Positions 25,840 to 33,678 of a stretch of 37,969 nt of DNA are shown one piece after another. Position 1 is the first letter of the stretch. Each line of letters opens with the position of its first letter. The stretch spans positions 1-37,969 of IMG/VR virus record IMGVR_UViG_3300028854_000032, one strand, 5' to 3'. The position numbers were made by a program, and so were the translations under genes. The stretch comes from a virus. The notes under the pieces were generated by a model. It did no database searches, was not told where the DNA came from, and saw nothing but the letters and a program-made list of their open reading frames with translations.

Positions 25840-25846
25840 TATTTAT
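25840..25846 (-). promoter_or_regulatory. Late-type promoter element for the wedge operon
   Basis: ATAAATA on the minus strand (context GCATAAATAATAGAG), ten bases before the ATG at 25829. Confidence 0.5.
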
Positions 25847-25857
25847 GCACTAATCGG

Positions 25858-25864
25858 TTAAATA
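25858..25864 (+). promoter_or_regulatory. Possible late-type element for the 181-residue gene
   Basis: TTAAATA on the plus strand, 14 bases before the ATG at 25879. It is back-to-back with the wedge operon element in a 49-base divergent gap. Confidence 0.3.
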
Positions 25865-25878
25865 ATATCATAATTGAT

Positions 25879-26424
25879 ATGGAAACTAAATTTGATTTAA
25901 TGTATGAAAACGTTCTTGGGCGTTATCAACAAGCTGGTTTTATTGCTGGTGATAGAGTGAAATTTAAAAAAGACGCTTTAAAACATGATTTTTTCAAAGA
26001 AAAGGCGTCTGGTTTTATTGACTTAGTAAAAAGTTGTATGCAAGATGGGTTTGATAAAATCATTCGTATCAGTGCATTGAAGAGCATTTATCCTACAACT
26101 ACTCAAAACTATAGAGGTGGAACCGAAGCTCCTGATAAAATTTATGCTGATGTGGTTATCGAAGGCAATCCTGGGTTCTACACTAGCCCCATGACAGTTC
26201 CTGTGGATGTGCTTGAATTACAGGATGATAACGGTGGAAGAGGGCCAGTTCCTGATAGCTTAAAACGCAAACAGGAAGTTACTAAGCCTGAGAAAACTAA
26301 AGCAAAAAGAACTTCTGGCGAGTCTGATGAAAATATTAATTTACCACAAAAAGACACTAAGATAAAGGGTGGAAATAGTTGGGATGACTCTAAAGCTGGC
26401 GGTGGAAATTTCAAAAAGAAATAA
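25879..26424 (+). CDS. Hypothetical 181-residue protein with disordered tail
   Basis: Residues ~1-115 look folded: a helix with YENVLGRYQQAGF, then GDRVKFKKDALKH, and a later strand region with VDVLELQDD. Residues ~116-181 are polar, Lys/Gly/Ser-rich and likely disordered. The family is not recognised with confidence. It lies between the divergent wedge operon and the ribonucleotide reductase gene on the plus strand, 92 bases ahead of the latter. It could be a virion or a DNA-metabolism accessory protein; the sequence does not decide. Confidence 0.6.
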   Translation: METKFDLMYENVLGRYQQAGFIAGDRVKFKKDALKHDFFKEKASGFIDLVKSCMQDGFDKIIRISALKSIYPTTTQNYRGGTEAPDKIYADVVIEGNPGFYTSPMTVPVDVLELQDDNGGRGPVPDSLKRKQEVTKPEKTKAKRTSGESDENINLPQKDTKIKGGNSWDDSKAGGGNFKKK

Positions 26425-26437
26425 TAAGTAAAGTTAG

Positions 26438-26465
26438 TTGAGAATTTCCAAATTGGTTGTATAAT
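26438..26465 (+). promoter_or_regulatory. Sigma70-like promoter for the ribonucleotide reductase gene
   Basis: TTGAGA (26438-26443), a 16-base spacer and a perfect TATAAT (26460-26465). Transcription should begin near 26472, giving a leader of about 45 bases, unlike other promoters in the window. Confidence 0.65.
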
Positions 26466-26477
26466 TATTACAACGGA

Positions 26478-26494
26478 GACTACTAAAAGTAGTC
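26478..26494 (+). promoter_or_regulatory. Hairpin in the reductase mRNA leader
   Basis: A perfect 7-bp stem (GACTACT / AGTAGTC) with an AAA loop lies within the first ~25 bases of the predicted transcript. A 5' hairpin of this kind could protect the mRNA or affect initiation. GAGG follows it at 26495-26498 but is 18 bases from the ATG, too far for a usual ribosome binding site. Confidence 0.45.
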
Positions 26495-26516
26495 GAGGAA
26501 ATACAATTTTTTACTT

Positions 26517-29500
26517 ATGTCAATTGAAACTAATTTATTCGAGGATGCCTTTTCTCAGGAAGTATGGCAAACAACTTACAAAGACCACAACGACGAAACC
26601 TTATCAGATACATTTAAGAGAGTTGCTACCGCAATAGCATCCGTCGAAGCAACACAAGAACTTAAAGAGGAGTGGAATGAAAAGTTCTATGACATGCTTA
26701 ACGAATTCAAAATTACTGTAGGTGGACGTATATACTCCAATGCTGGCACAGAATTCACTGGCACAACTTTAGCAAATTGCTTTCTAGGTGTAAAGCCTAA
26801 ACACGATCAAGACTCGTTGGATGGCATTTTAGAGGTATTACGAGCACAAGCAAAGACCCTTAAGAGTGAAGGTGGTTGGGGTATGAATTTCTCATTCATT
26901 CGTCCTCGTGGGTCTTTCATTTACGGTATCGGGGTGGAAACTCCCGGAGCGGTGAAATACATGGAGTTGTTTGATAAATCCTCTGATATTATCACTGCTG
27001 GATCGGGATTAAAATCTAAAAATAAAAAAGCTAAAGGCAAAATTCGTAAGGGTGCTATGATGGGGGTTTTGTCAGTTTGGCATGGTGATATTGAAGAGTT
27101 TATTGAGGCTAAACTGTCAGAAGGTAGATTAACTAAATTCAACCTTTCAGTTAACTGCACCGATGAATTCATGGGTAAAGTAGTTGCTATTAAGGAATTA
27201 CAAAAACAAAATCTTGAAATACCTGAAGATTTAAACCGTTGGGATTTATTATTTCCTGATACTCAGCACCATGCATATAAAAAAGAATGGAATGGTAATA
27301 TACAACATTGGAAAGAAAAAGGTTATCCCACCACTATAATTCGAACCATTAAAGTTACAGATTTGTGGGACAAAATAATCAAGTCTACATATACTAGAAA
27401 CGATCCTGGTGTTTTATTTTGTGATATCGCTAACAGAACACATTGCTGGAATTATGGAGAAAACTCAGATATTCAAGCTACTAATCCCTGCTTTCATGAA
27501 GACTCGTTAATAGCAGTTGCAGATGGACGAAACGCTGTATCCATAAAACAATTAGCCGATGAAGGAAAAGATGTTCCAGTATATACAGAAAATCCTCAAA
27601 CTGGTAAAGTTGAAATTAAATGGGGCAGAAATCCACGAGTAACTGGATATAATCAAGAATTATTAGAAGTTTCATTTGGAGACGGAACTAGTATTAAGGT
27701 TACTCCTAATCATAAGTTTCTATTGATGGATGGAACTGAAAAAGAAGCAAAGAATTTAATAAAAGGGGATTCTATACCTAGTTTCATAAAAAGAACCGAG
27801 GTAATATCAAAGAAAAATAGAAAACCATATTATAGAATTGATTGTGACGTATATAACCATAAAAAAGATCAAATATTTGAACATAGGTTAATATCAAAAT
27901 TTCATCATCCTGAAAAATGGAATAATTTATACAACGAAAGTAAAAAAGATGGATGGATTAAAGGTGGGGTAGTAGTTCATCATAAAGATTATAATGGATT
28001 AAACAATTCTATAGACAATCTTGAAATCATGTCGTTTAAGGATCATAATATATTTCATGCCTCTCATGATTTCTCTGGAACGAAAAATCCAATGTATGGA
28101 AAGTCTCATTCATCTAAAACTAAAAAGAAAATAGGCAAAAAAACGTTAGATAGAAATAAGGATGAAGGTTATAAAGAAAAATGGAAAACTGCACTATTAA
28201 ATTCTCATACAAGAGAAACTAACGAAAAAATATCTAAAAGAAGGACTTCTTATGAATTAAATAGAAGATTAGAAATAGCAAAAGAAACTGGGTTAAACAC
28301 TTTCACAATAAATGGTGAGTTGATGGTAGAAAAAATTTGCGAATATACTAACACTAAATTTATAGTTCCTTGGGTAAAACGTGAAATATGTTTAAATCCA
28401 TCAATAAACCCTATGTATATTTTAGAATTAAAGGAAAAATGCATAGCTAACGCTAGAACAGTATTTGACGATAAATCTAAAATAAACTTACATAACCAAA
28501 TAATGATATTTAAAGATTTACAAGAATCTTTAAATAGAAATCCATTAAAAAAGGAGTGGGAAAACGAATGTAAGAAAAAAAACATACATATACGTTTTAA
28601 TACTGAAACTAAGAACCCGTATATATTATCTGGATATAAAGAACTTCAAGATAAATCTGTAAATTATAACCATCGCGTAACGGGAGTAAAAAAACTTGAT
28701 GGATTACATACAGTATACAATATAACCACAGAAGATAACCACACAGTAGGAATAATAAACGATATTTTATCTAACGGTTTTAATGGAATATTTACTCCGC
28801 AATGTGGGGAACAAATGCTTCCTTTCGGTGGTATTTGTAATCTTGCTTCCGTCAACCTAACTCAGTTCATTAACAAAGATAGGACAGATTTTGACTACAC
28901 TAAGTTACAGAAGTATATTACAGTCTTAACTAGATTTTCTGATAACGTCAACGATTATAGTAATGCACCTTTACCAGAATATGTCGAGTCTATGAGAAAT
29001 AGAAGACGTATCGGGATTGGAGTATCGGGATGGGGGTCTGCATTATATCTCCTCAAAATTAAATTCGCTAGTGATAAGGCAGAACAACTTAAAGCAAAAT
29101 TGATGAAGAAGTTTACTCACACTGTAGTAAAAACTTCTATTGAATTAGCAAAGGAAAAAGGAATGTTTAAGGAGTGCGATCCAATTAAACATAGTAAAGC
29201 ATTTTTCTTTAAACAAATTGGCTTACCTCAAGACCTCATCGATGATATTGCAAAATATGGAATTAGAAACTCTGCACTGTTCTCGATTCAGCCAACTGGA
29301 AACACATCAATCCTTGCAAACATTATTTCTGGTGGATTGGAACCACTATTTTTGCATGAGTATATTAGAACTGTCATCGTAAATACATGTCCAGATGATA
29401 TTAAAGAACTTGCTCCGAAATATTGGGAAGGAGAGTTTAAAGAAACTGAACACTTCAAATTACATAAGGAAGGAACCGACGATATTTTAAAGTATACACA

Positions 29501-30368
29501 TACTGATGGAACTGTTTATAAGATTGATCGTAACCGTGGACTTACAAAAGAAGTTCTATGTGAAGATTATGCAGTTCGACATCTTAAGAAAGCTAATGAA
29601 TGGGATGCAGCAGCAGATTATGCTGTGACAACAATGACATTATCTGTTAATGATCACATTAAAGACATGGCTGGTTGGGGTAAATGGATCGATTCTTCAA
29701 TGTCCAAGACAATTAATGTTCCAAACGATTATCCTTTTGAAGACTTTGAAGATTTATACCTCGACACCTACAAAACAGGATATTTAAAGGGTATTACAAC
29801 GTATAGAGCAGGAACAATGACAAATGTTCTTGCTAAAGCTGACTATAAGGCAGAACCAGTATGTAAAACATGCAAACGTTCAAAAGATTTATTGGGAGAT
29901 ATCTATCACACTAAAGCAAAAGGCGTTGATTATTTTGTAATCGTTGGATTGGATGCCAACAACGAACCATACGAAATCTTTGCAGGACAAAATGGATTCT
30001 TCTCTAAAATTTTAGAGAAGGGAATCATCCATAAAGTAAAACGAGGTCATTATCAACTCCTTGGAGAAGAAGAAGTAGTAGTCGATTCTATTACAAGTCA
30101 TTTAGAAGAGGATGAAGAGGCTTTAACTAGAATGATAAGCATGAGTTTAAGACATGGAGTAGATTTAAACTATATAGTGCATCAATTAGAAAAGGTTAAA
30201 GGTGCATTAAACAGCCTATCTAAATGTATGGCAAGATGTTTAAAAAAGTATATTAAAGATGGAGAAAAAATATCAGGAGAAGAATGCCCTAGCTGCGGTA
30301 AAGAAACTCTTATTAGGGCAGAAGGTTGCAAGAAATGTATCAACTGCTCAATGAGCGTTTGTGGTTAA
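26517..30368 (+). CDS. nrdJ: Class II (adenosylcobalamin-dependent) ribonucleotide reductase with intein
   Basis: A 1283-residue precursor; the extein parts total 845 residues. The enzyme reduces ribonucleotides to deoxyribonucleotides using a B12 radical. Class II features: NCF at 87-89 with redox C88; KGAMMGVLSVWHGDIEEFI (178-196); the active site N323-P324 | C763-G-E765, with the radical cysteine C763 exactly at the splice junction; the redox partner C774, 11 residues on, as in Lactobacillus NrdJ; the PTGNTS phosphate-binding segment; and a C-terminal Cys cluster (C1257, C1260, C1271, C1274, C1277, C1282). No B2-type subunit gene is in the window, which fits class II. The gene has its own sigma70-like promoter. 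Its stop shares TTAA with the convergent RCC1 gene's stop. Activity depends on intein removal. Confidence 0.88.
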   Translation: MSIETNLFEDAFSQEVWQTTYKDHNDETLSDTFKRVATAIASVEATQELKEEWNEKFYDMLNEFKITVGGRIYSNAGTEFTGTTLANCFLGVKPKHDQDSLDGILEVLRAQAKTLKSEGGWGMNFSFIRPRGSFIYGIGVETPGAVKYMELFDKSSDIITAGSGLKSKNKKAKGKIRKGAMMGVLSVWHGDIEEFIEAKLSEGRLTKFNLSVNCTDEFMGKVVAIKELQKQNLEIPEDLNRWDLLFPDTQHHAYKKEWNGNIQHWKEKGYPTTIIRTIKVTDLWDKIIKSTYTRNDPGVLFCDIANRTHCWNYGENSDIQATNPCFHEDSLIAVADGRNAVSIKQLADEGKDVPVYTENPQTGKVEIKWGRNPRVTGYNQELLEVSFGDGTSIKVTPNHKFLLMDGTEKEAKNLIKGDSIPSFIKRTEVISKKNRKPYYRIDCDVYNHKKDQIFEHRLISKFHHPEKWNNLYNESKKDGWIKGGVVVHHKDYNGLNNSIDNLEIMSFKDHNIFHASHDFSGTKNPMYGKSHSSKTKKKIGKKTLDRNKDEGYKEKWKTALLNSHTRETNEKISKRRTSYELNRRLEIAKETGLNTFTINGELMVEKICEYTNTKFIVPWVKREICLNPSINPMYILELKEKCIANARTVFDDKSKINLHNQIMIFKDLQESLNRNPLKKEWENECKKKNIHIRFNTETKNPYILSGYKELQDKSVNYNHRVTGVKKLDGLHTVYNITTEDNHTVGIINDILSNGFNGIFTPQCGEQMLPFGGICNLASVNLTQFINKDRTDFDYTKLQKYITVLTRFSDNVNDYSNAPLPEYVESMRNRRRIGIGVSGWGSALYLLKIKFASDKAEQLKAKLMKKFTHTVVKTSIELAKEKGMFKECDPIKHSKAFFFKQIGLPQDLIDDIAKYGIRNSALFSIQPTGNTSILANIISGGLEPLFLHEYIRTVIVNTCPDDIKELAPKYWEGEFKETEHFKLHKEGTDDILKYTHTDGTVYKIDRNRGLTKEVLCEDYAVRHLKKANEWDAAADYAVTTMTLSVNDHIKDMAGWGKWIDSSMSKTINVPNDYPFEDFEDLYLDTYKTGYLKGITTYRAGTMTNVLAKADYKAEPVCKTCKRSKDLLGDIYHTKAKGVDYFVIVGLDANNEPYEIFAGQNGFFSKILEKGIIHKVKRGHYQLLGEEEVVVDSITSHLEEDEEALTRMISMSLRHGVDLNYIVHQLEKVKGALNSLSKCMARCLKKYIKDGEKISGEECPSCGKETLIRAEGCKKCINCSMSVCG
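27978..28046 (+). other. HNH nuclease motif inside the intein
   Basis: Precursor residues 488-510 read HHKDYNGLNNSIDNLEI followed by a final His (H510), the HNH_3-type homing nuclease core. The preceding segment FEHRLISKFHHPE (454-466) also fits that family. No LAGLIDADG motif is seen. Confidence 0.8.
28077..28136 (+). other. NUMOD3-like DNA-binding motif inside the intein
   Basis: Precursor residues 521-540 include KNPMYGKSHSSKTKKKIG, matching the NUMOD3 pattern (NPMYGK ... S.et.kKi) that gives HNH and GIY-YIG homing nucleases sequence-specific DNA contacts. Confidence 0.75.
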
Positions 30369-31894
30369 TAGAAATTCTTAGCAACTGGAATATGTTGCCA
30401 GCCATCAATATAATCTGACGATACGATACCCCCTTCATTTAGGCCCCATACCCAAACTATACCATTTATATCCCTTACTATCACACCAATAGATTGTTCA
30501 GTATTAGTATAAAAACTTGCCTCTACTACATTATGAACAGGTGCTTTTTCAAATTGATAATAGATTGTAGTATGCGGAGAATCATTTGTAAATAAAGAAG
30601 GTGATGTAAACACATACGACCCCGCTAAAAACAGCTTATTATCAACAGAAATTAAACCAATTGCTCCAACATTTGGAGTGTCTGCCCCAATAATATCGTT
30701 AATATTTGGTAATGAAGCGGTTGTAGTTGGGGTTTGTCGGTATGTCGTTATATTAGTAGGAACCTTTAAATTAGCTACAACTCCACTACCCGTAGCACCA
30801 TATCCTGAATACCCCCAAGTATATACATTACCACTGGTATCCAATGCAGCTATAGTTGTCACACTACCAAATCCAGCAGTTACTATTTTTTTAATATTAG
30901 TTAAAGTTCCCACTCTAATAAAATAACTGGAATTTGTATATGACCCCGTGCCTAAATTTGATGACCCATTCCATCCCGCGCCCCATACTGTTCCGTCACT
31001 TTTTATAACGTAACGTGTCCATCCCATTGCATAACATCCAGTTTTCTGAAGTGATGCTACACCAGTAAGATATGTAACAGCATCTTGCTTGCATTGAGTA
31101 AAAACGTGCTTATCTACAGTATCTCCTACTCCTAATTGCCCTAATCCGTTATATCCTGCTGCATACACTGTTCCATCTGTCATCAATAACATTATATTTG
31201 CTCCATTAGATGCTGCCCCACCACCAACAGATACTTGAGAAATAGTCTTACCAGCTATTGATACTGCTACTGGATGATTGACGCTAACTGTTGATCCGCT
31301 ACCATTTTCACCCCACGCATTATATCCCCACGCATAACAACTATTATCAGTGCATAATACACAAATGTCTACCCATCCATTACCATCTCCCGAAACGTCA
31401 AAATCACTCACAGATTTATTAGAAAACATGATATTCAACTGAAGTAAAATATCTTCACTTCGAGGGCCACTAGCGATATATATATTCTGCCAATAATTTG
31501 CAGAACCCATCCCCCAAAAACTTCCATCACTCAACAAAATAAAAGTGTTGTCAACGGCTTCAAAAACTTTAGTAATGGTGACGGATGAATGTTCCAATAA
31601 ATAATTATCTAAAAATCTCGATCTAGAAATTTCGCTTTGGTATGCTCCACTATTAAAATGCCCCCATTTATAATGGGCGTTTTGTGTATAATACCCTGCA
31701 TTTGCATTTGATGGGCCTTGTATACCTAATCCAATAGCTGGCTCCGATACGTTTACAGTAGTATTACTATTACTGGCAACTATAGAACTTAAAGAGTAAA
31801 TTAAAGTATCAAAAAGACTGAAATCGTAATTAATGGTGGATAAGGATGTCCCTATACACTCATTTGAATTGATGGTTATTGTTGAATAGTGCAT
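30365..31894 (-). CDS. Fibre protein with RCC1-like beta propeller (509 residues)
   Basis: The N-terminal ~40 residues carry the module shared with the three fibre genes at 4380-6076 (here NECIGTSLSTINYDFS then LFDT). From ~110 to the end the protein is built of RCC1-type blades, recognisable by VYAAGYNGLGQLGVGD (243-258), YAWGYNAWGENGSG (187-200), VWGAGWNGSSNLGTG (303-317), VYTWGYSGYGATGSG (357-371) and VWVWGLNEGG (480-489). About seven blades fit, a complete propeller. RCC1 propellers mediate protein binding in other contexts; on a phage fibre this is plausibly a receptor-binding head. It converges on nrdJ, and its promoter element overlaps the end of the small terminase gene. Confidence 0.75.
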   Translation of the reverse strand: MHYSTITINSNECIGTSLSTINYDFSLFDTLIYSLSSIVASNSNTTVNVSEPAIGLGIQGPSNANAGYYTQNAHYKWGHFNSGAYQSEISRSRFLDNYLLEHSSVTITKVFEAVDNTFILLSDGSFWGMGSANYWQNIYIASGPRSEDILLQLNIMFSNKSVSDFDVSGDGNGWVDICVLCTDNSCYAWGYNAWGENGSGSTVSVNHPVAVSIAGKTISQVSVGGGAASNGANIMLLMTDGTVYAAGYNGLGQLGVGDTVDKHVFTQCKQDAVTYLTGVASLQKTGCYAMGWTRYVIKSDGTVWGAGWNGSSNLGTGSYTNSSYFIRVGTLTNIKKIVTAGFGSVTTIAALDTSGNVYTWGYSGYGATGSGVVANLKVPTNITTYRQTPTTTASLPNINDIIGADTPNVGAIGLISVDNKLFLAGSYVFTSPSLFTNDSPHTTIYYQFEKAPVHNVVEASFYTNTEQSIGVIVRDINGIVWVWGLNEGGIVSSDYIDGWQHIPVAKNFY

Positions 31895-31909
31895 TATTTA
31901 TTATTTATC
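31895..31909 (-). promoter_or_regulatory. Double late-type promoter element for the RCC1 fibre gene
   Basis: GATAAATA (31902-31909) and a second ATAAATA (31895-31901) overlap in tandem directly before the ATG at 31894. The stop codon of the upstream terminase gene lies within the element. Confidence 0.55.
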
Positions 31910-32470
31910 TTGGTTATAGATTTCTTCTACTAGATCATTGCTTATTAAAGTAGTTTCAACGCATTCCACATCTTCTACAGTTTCTATTTCAAGCATTTTC
32001 TTAATAATTTCCTCTCTGGAAGCCATAAGAACATTGGTATTATTAGTAATTTGGGTTGCGGGTAGACTTTTTGAAACTTCCTTCTTATTCGCCCAATCAA
32101 GAGACTTTATCTCCTTGTTCATATCATGCTTCTTTCGCATCAAATATAGCTTATTAAGGGTTTCAATAGCACCAGTGGTCGAAGTTATCAAAGATGCCAA
32201 TGCCGCTATTTCATCAGGATTTTGACCTTGAACAATAAAGTTCTTCAAGTCTTGAACTGCTTCCAAACTAGTTTCAATAAGGCTACCAGTTTTTTGTAAT
32301 ACGTAGTCTCCTACAGTTTCTTCAGTTATTTTAAAAGGTTCGGGTGGTGCTTCTCTAGGCAATGGAGCAAACCCACTTGACAAATCTACCAATAACGTTT
32401 CATCGGCAGGAGCATCCCCATAAGTGTCCGAAGAAAGTTTGGCTATTAGCGTATCCAACTCATTATTCAT
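31901..32470 (-). CDS. 16: Terminase small subunit, T4 gp16-like
   Basis: A 189-residue protein when started at the ATG at 32468-32470. A longer frame back to 32581 adds a hydrophobic N-terminus that would read through the promoter element and the divergent small gene, so I reject it. Small terminases recognise phage DNA and regulate the large-subunit ATPase during packaging. The match to T4 gp16 is by pattern: an acidic disordered N-terminus, a helical hairpin core (DYVLQKTGSLIETSLEAVQD ... LITSTTGAIETLNKL, compared with T4 LMGQMTTTNREILKL), and a C-terminal ITNNTNVLMASREEIIKKM resembling T4 MNIQNATVFMGSPTELMDE. The large subunit is not in this window. Confidence 0.68.
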   Translation of the reverse strand: MNNELDTLIAKLSSDTYGDAPADETLLVDLSSGFAPLPREAPPEPFKITEETVGDYVLQKTGSLIETSLEAVQDLKNFIVQGQNPDEIAALASLITSTTGAIETLNKLYLMRKKHDMNKEIKSLDWANKKEVSKSLPATQITNNTNVLMASREEIIKKMLEIETVEDVECVETTLISNDLVEEIYNQDK

Positions 32471-32475
32471 GTATG

Positions 32476-32482
32476 TATTTAA
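32476..32482 (-). promoter_or_regulatory. Late-type promoter element for the terminase gene
   Basis: TTAAATA on the minus strand, five bases (CATAC) before the ATG at 32470; it supports this start over the longer frame. Confidence 0.5.
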
Positions 32483-32512
32483 CAATGAACAGTTTAAAAT
32501 ATAGCGCACATC

Positions 32513-32520
32513 GATAAATA
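32513..32520 (+). promoter_or_regulatory. Late-type promoter element for the 54-residue gene
   Basis: GATAAATA on the plus strand, eight bases before the ATG at 32529; divergent from the terminase element 30 bases away. Confidence 0.5.
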
Positions 32521-32528
32521 TAGGTAAT

Positions 32529-32693
32529 ATGGAAATCATAATCACCACAATTAATGGAACCTTCATCGTTCCAAAAAGCAAGGAAGCAGAACTTTTAGCT
32601 TGGTTACAGTATAATGCGGTTCTTCGAGGGCAGCAAAAATTAGGAGAGATACAAGGCTCATCTTATTCTGGACAGCAACTTATTAACGAGTAG
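32529..32693 (+). CDS. Hypothetical 54-residue protein
   Basis: An open frame from ATG at 32529 to TAG at 32691-32693. The product begins MEIIITTINGTFIVPKSKEA, continues with a helical segment (ELLAWLQYNAVL) and ends with a Gln/Ser-rich tail. It is preceded by a late-type element in the same arrangement as the virion genes, and the space is otherwise empty, so I think it is real. Its expression with late genes next to the terminase might link it to head or packaging functions, but that is a guess from position. Confidence 0.55.
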   Translation: MEIIITTINGTFIVPKSKEAELLAWLQYNAVLRGQQKLGEIQGSSYSGQQLINE

Positions 32694-32696
32694 CTA

Positions 32697-32724
32697 TTGC
32701 TTTTTTCCTATCTCCTGCTAAAAT
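32697..32724 (+). promoter_or_regulatory. Sigma70-like promoter for the clamp-loader gene
   Basis: TTGCTT (32697-32702), a 16-base spacer and TAAAAT (32719-32724), which touches the first ATG. The expected transcription start is near 32731, at the second in-frame ATG, so translation may really begin at residue 3 from a leaderless mRNA. Confidence 0.45.
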
Positions 32725-33678
32725 ATGGAGATGATAAAAGCAGAAGATTTTAAGAACCTCTGGTGTGAAAAATACCGCCCACTTAAATTTGAAGATATAA
32801 TTCTTAGTCCTGAAGATAAGGAATATTTTGAATCATTAAAAGTTAAAAAAGAGATTCCTCACTTACTTTTTACTGGGGCAGCAGGAATTGGTAAAAGCAC
32901 AATAAGTAAAATTATAGTAAACGACATTCTCGACTGTCAATATCTTTACATAAATGCTTCAGACGAAAATGGAATTGACACCATACGAAACAAGATCAAC
33001 AACTTTGCACAAACAAAGTCTTTTGACGGTAAGTTAAAGGTTGTCATATTGGACGAGGGTGATGCTCTAACGGTTTCTGCAATGGACGCATTAAGAAACG
33101 TAATGGAAGAGTATTCGTCCAACACCCGATTCATTTTCACATGTAACTATCTCCACAAAATTTCAACTCCGATCCAATCAAGGTGTAAACCAATCATACA
33201 TCTAAATCCTCCTATTAGGGATATAGCTAAAAGGGTAATGTTTATATTAAAAGCTGAGAAGATTCAAATACCTGAATCCGAGATGCCTAAACTACTCACC
33301 CTAATTAAAGACAATTCTCCTGATATTCGTAGCATTATTGGAATGATTCAACAGTTCTCTCATACTGGAACACTTTACATTAAAGACACAACGAGAGCTA
33401 GAGGAATTGCTGAAGAAATCTGCAAAAAACTTGATAGTAAGACTGATATCATAGAAATTAGACAATATACTATCGAACACGAACAAGATTTCTCTGGAAG
33501 TTACTCTGAAGTATTAAAAGAGATGTTTGAAATATATTTCAGTAAAAAAATGGACAGCAGTTTAAAGTCTACTAAGTTACTTGAAATATCCGAAGCGTTA
33601 TATCGTGATTCTTTAGTAATAGACAAGGAAATAAACTGGTTTGCTTGCGTTTTAAAGCTAAGTAGTATTAATGGATAA
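32725..33678 (+). CDS. 44: Sliding-clamp loader ATPase subunit, T4 gp44-like
   Basis: A 317-residue AAA+ ATPase of the replication factor C small-subunit type; it loads the ring clamp onto primer-template junctions. It opens with WCEKYRP, the usual RFC start. The Walker A box is GAAGIGKST (51-59), Walker B is VVILDEGD (106-113; Gly replaces the Ala of DEAD), sensor 1 is FTCN (138-141), and the SRC arginine-finger motif is S152-R153-C154. Length equals T4 gp44 (319). The partner gp62 and the clamp gp45 are not recognised in the window. Two ATGs are possible (32725 and 32731). It overlaps the next gene by 8 bases. Confidence 0.9.
   Translation: MEMIKAEDFKNLWCEKYRPLKFEDIILSPEDKEYFESLKVKKEIPHLLFTGAAGIGKSTISKIIVNDILDCQYLYINASDENGIDTIRNKINNFAQTKSFDGKLKVVILDEGDALTVSAMDALRNVMEEYSSNTRFIFTCNYLHKISTPIQSRCKPIIHLNPPIRDIAKRVMFILKAEKIQIPESEMPKLLTLIKDNSPDIRSIIGMIQQFSHTGTLYIKDTTRARGIAEEICKKLDSKTDIIEIRQYTIEHEQDFSGSYSEVLKEMFEIYFSKKMDSSLKSTKLLEISEALYRDSLVIDKEINWFACVLKLSSING

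Larger units (their letters stand above)
27489..28802 (+). mobile_element. Intein with homing-endonuclease domain in NrdJ
   Basis: An in-frame 438-residue insertion (precursor residues 325-762) splitting NP from CGEQ in the NrdJ active site. Intein blocks are visible: block A, C325-FHEDSLIAV; block B, TPNH (T396, H399); block F, TVYNITTEDNHT (H742). The C-terminal junction is atypical: residues are F-T-P-Q before Cys+1, so the usual His-Asn is replaced by Pro761-Gln762. C-terminal Gln inteins are known and can splice. By hand count its Ile codons are mostly ATA (roughly 29 ATA to 7 ATT), whereas the N-extein prefers ATT, which suggests a separate origin. Confidence 0.88.

Noticed and set aside
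28250-28585. 111-codon minus-strand open frame inside the intein
   Set aside because: Complement of the AT-rich intein; Phe/Leu/Ser-rich with no support.
27489-28802. Interpretation as a group I intron
   Set aside because: The reading frame is open throughout and intein blocks A, B and F are present at the right places.
32471-32581. N-terminal extension of the terminase frame with a membrane-like segment
   Set aside because: It spans the late-type element and the start of the divergent 54-residue gene; the ATG at 32470 fits both the promoter spacing and the family length.
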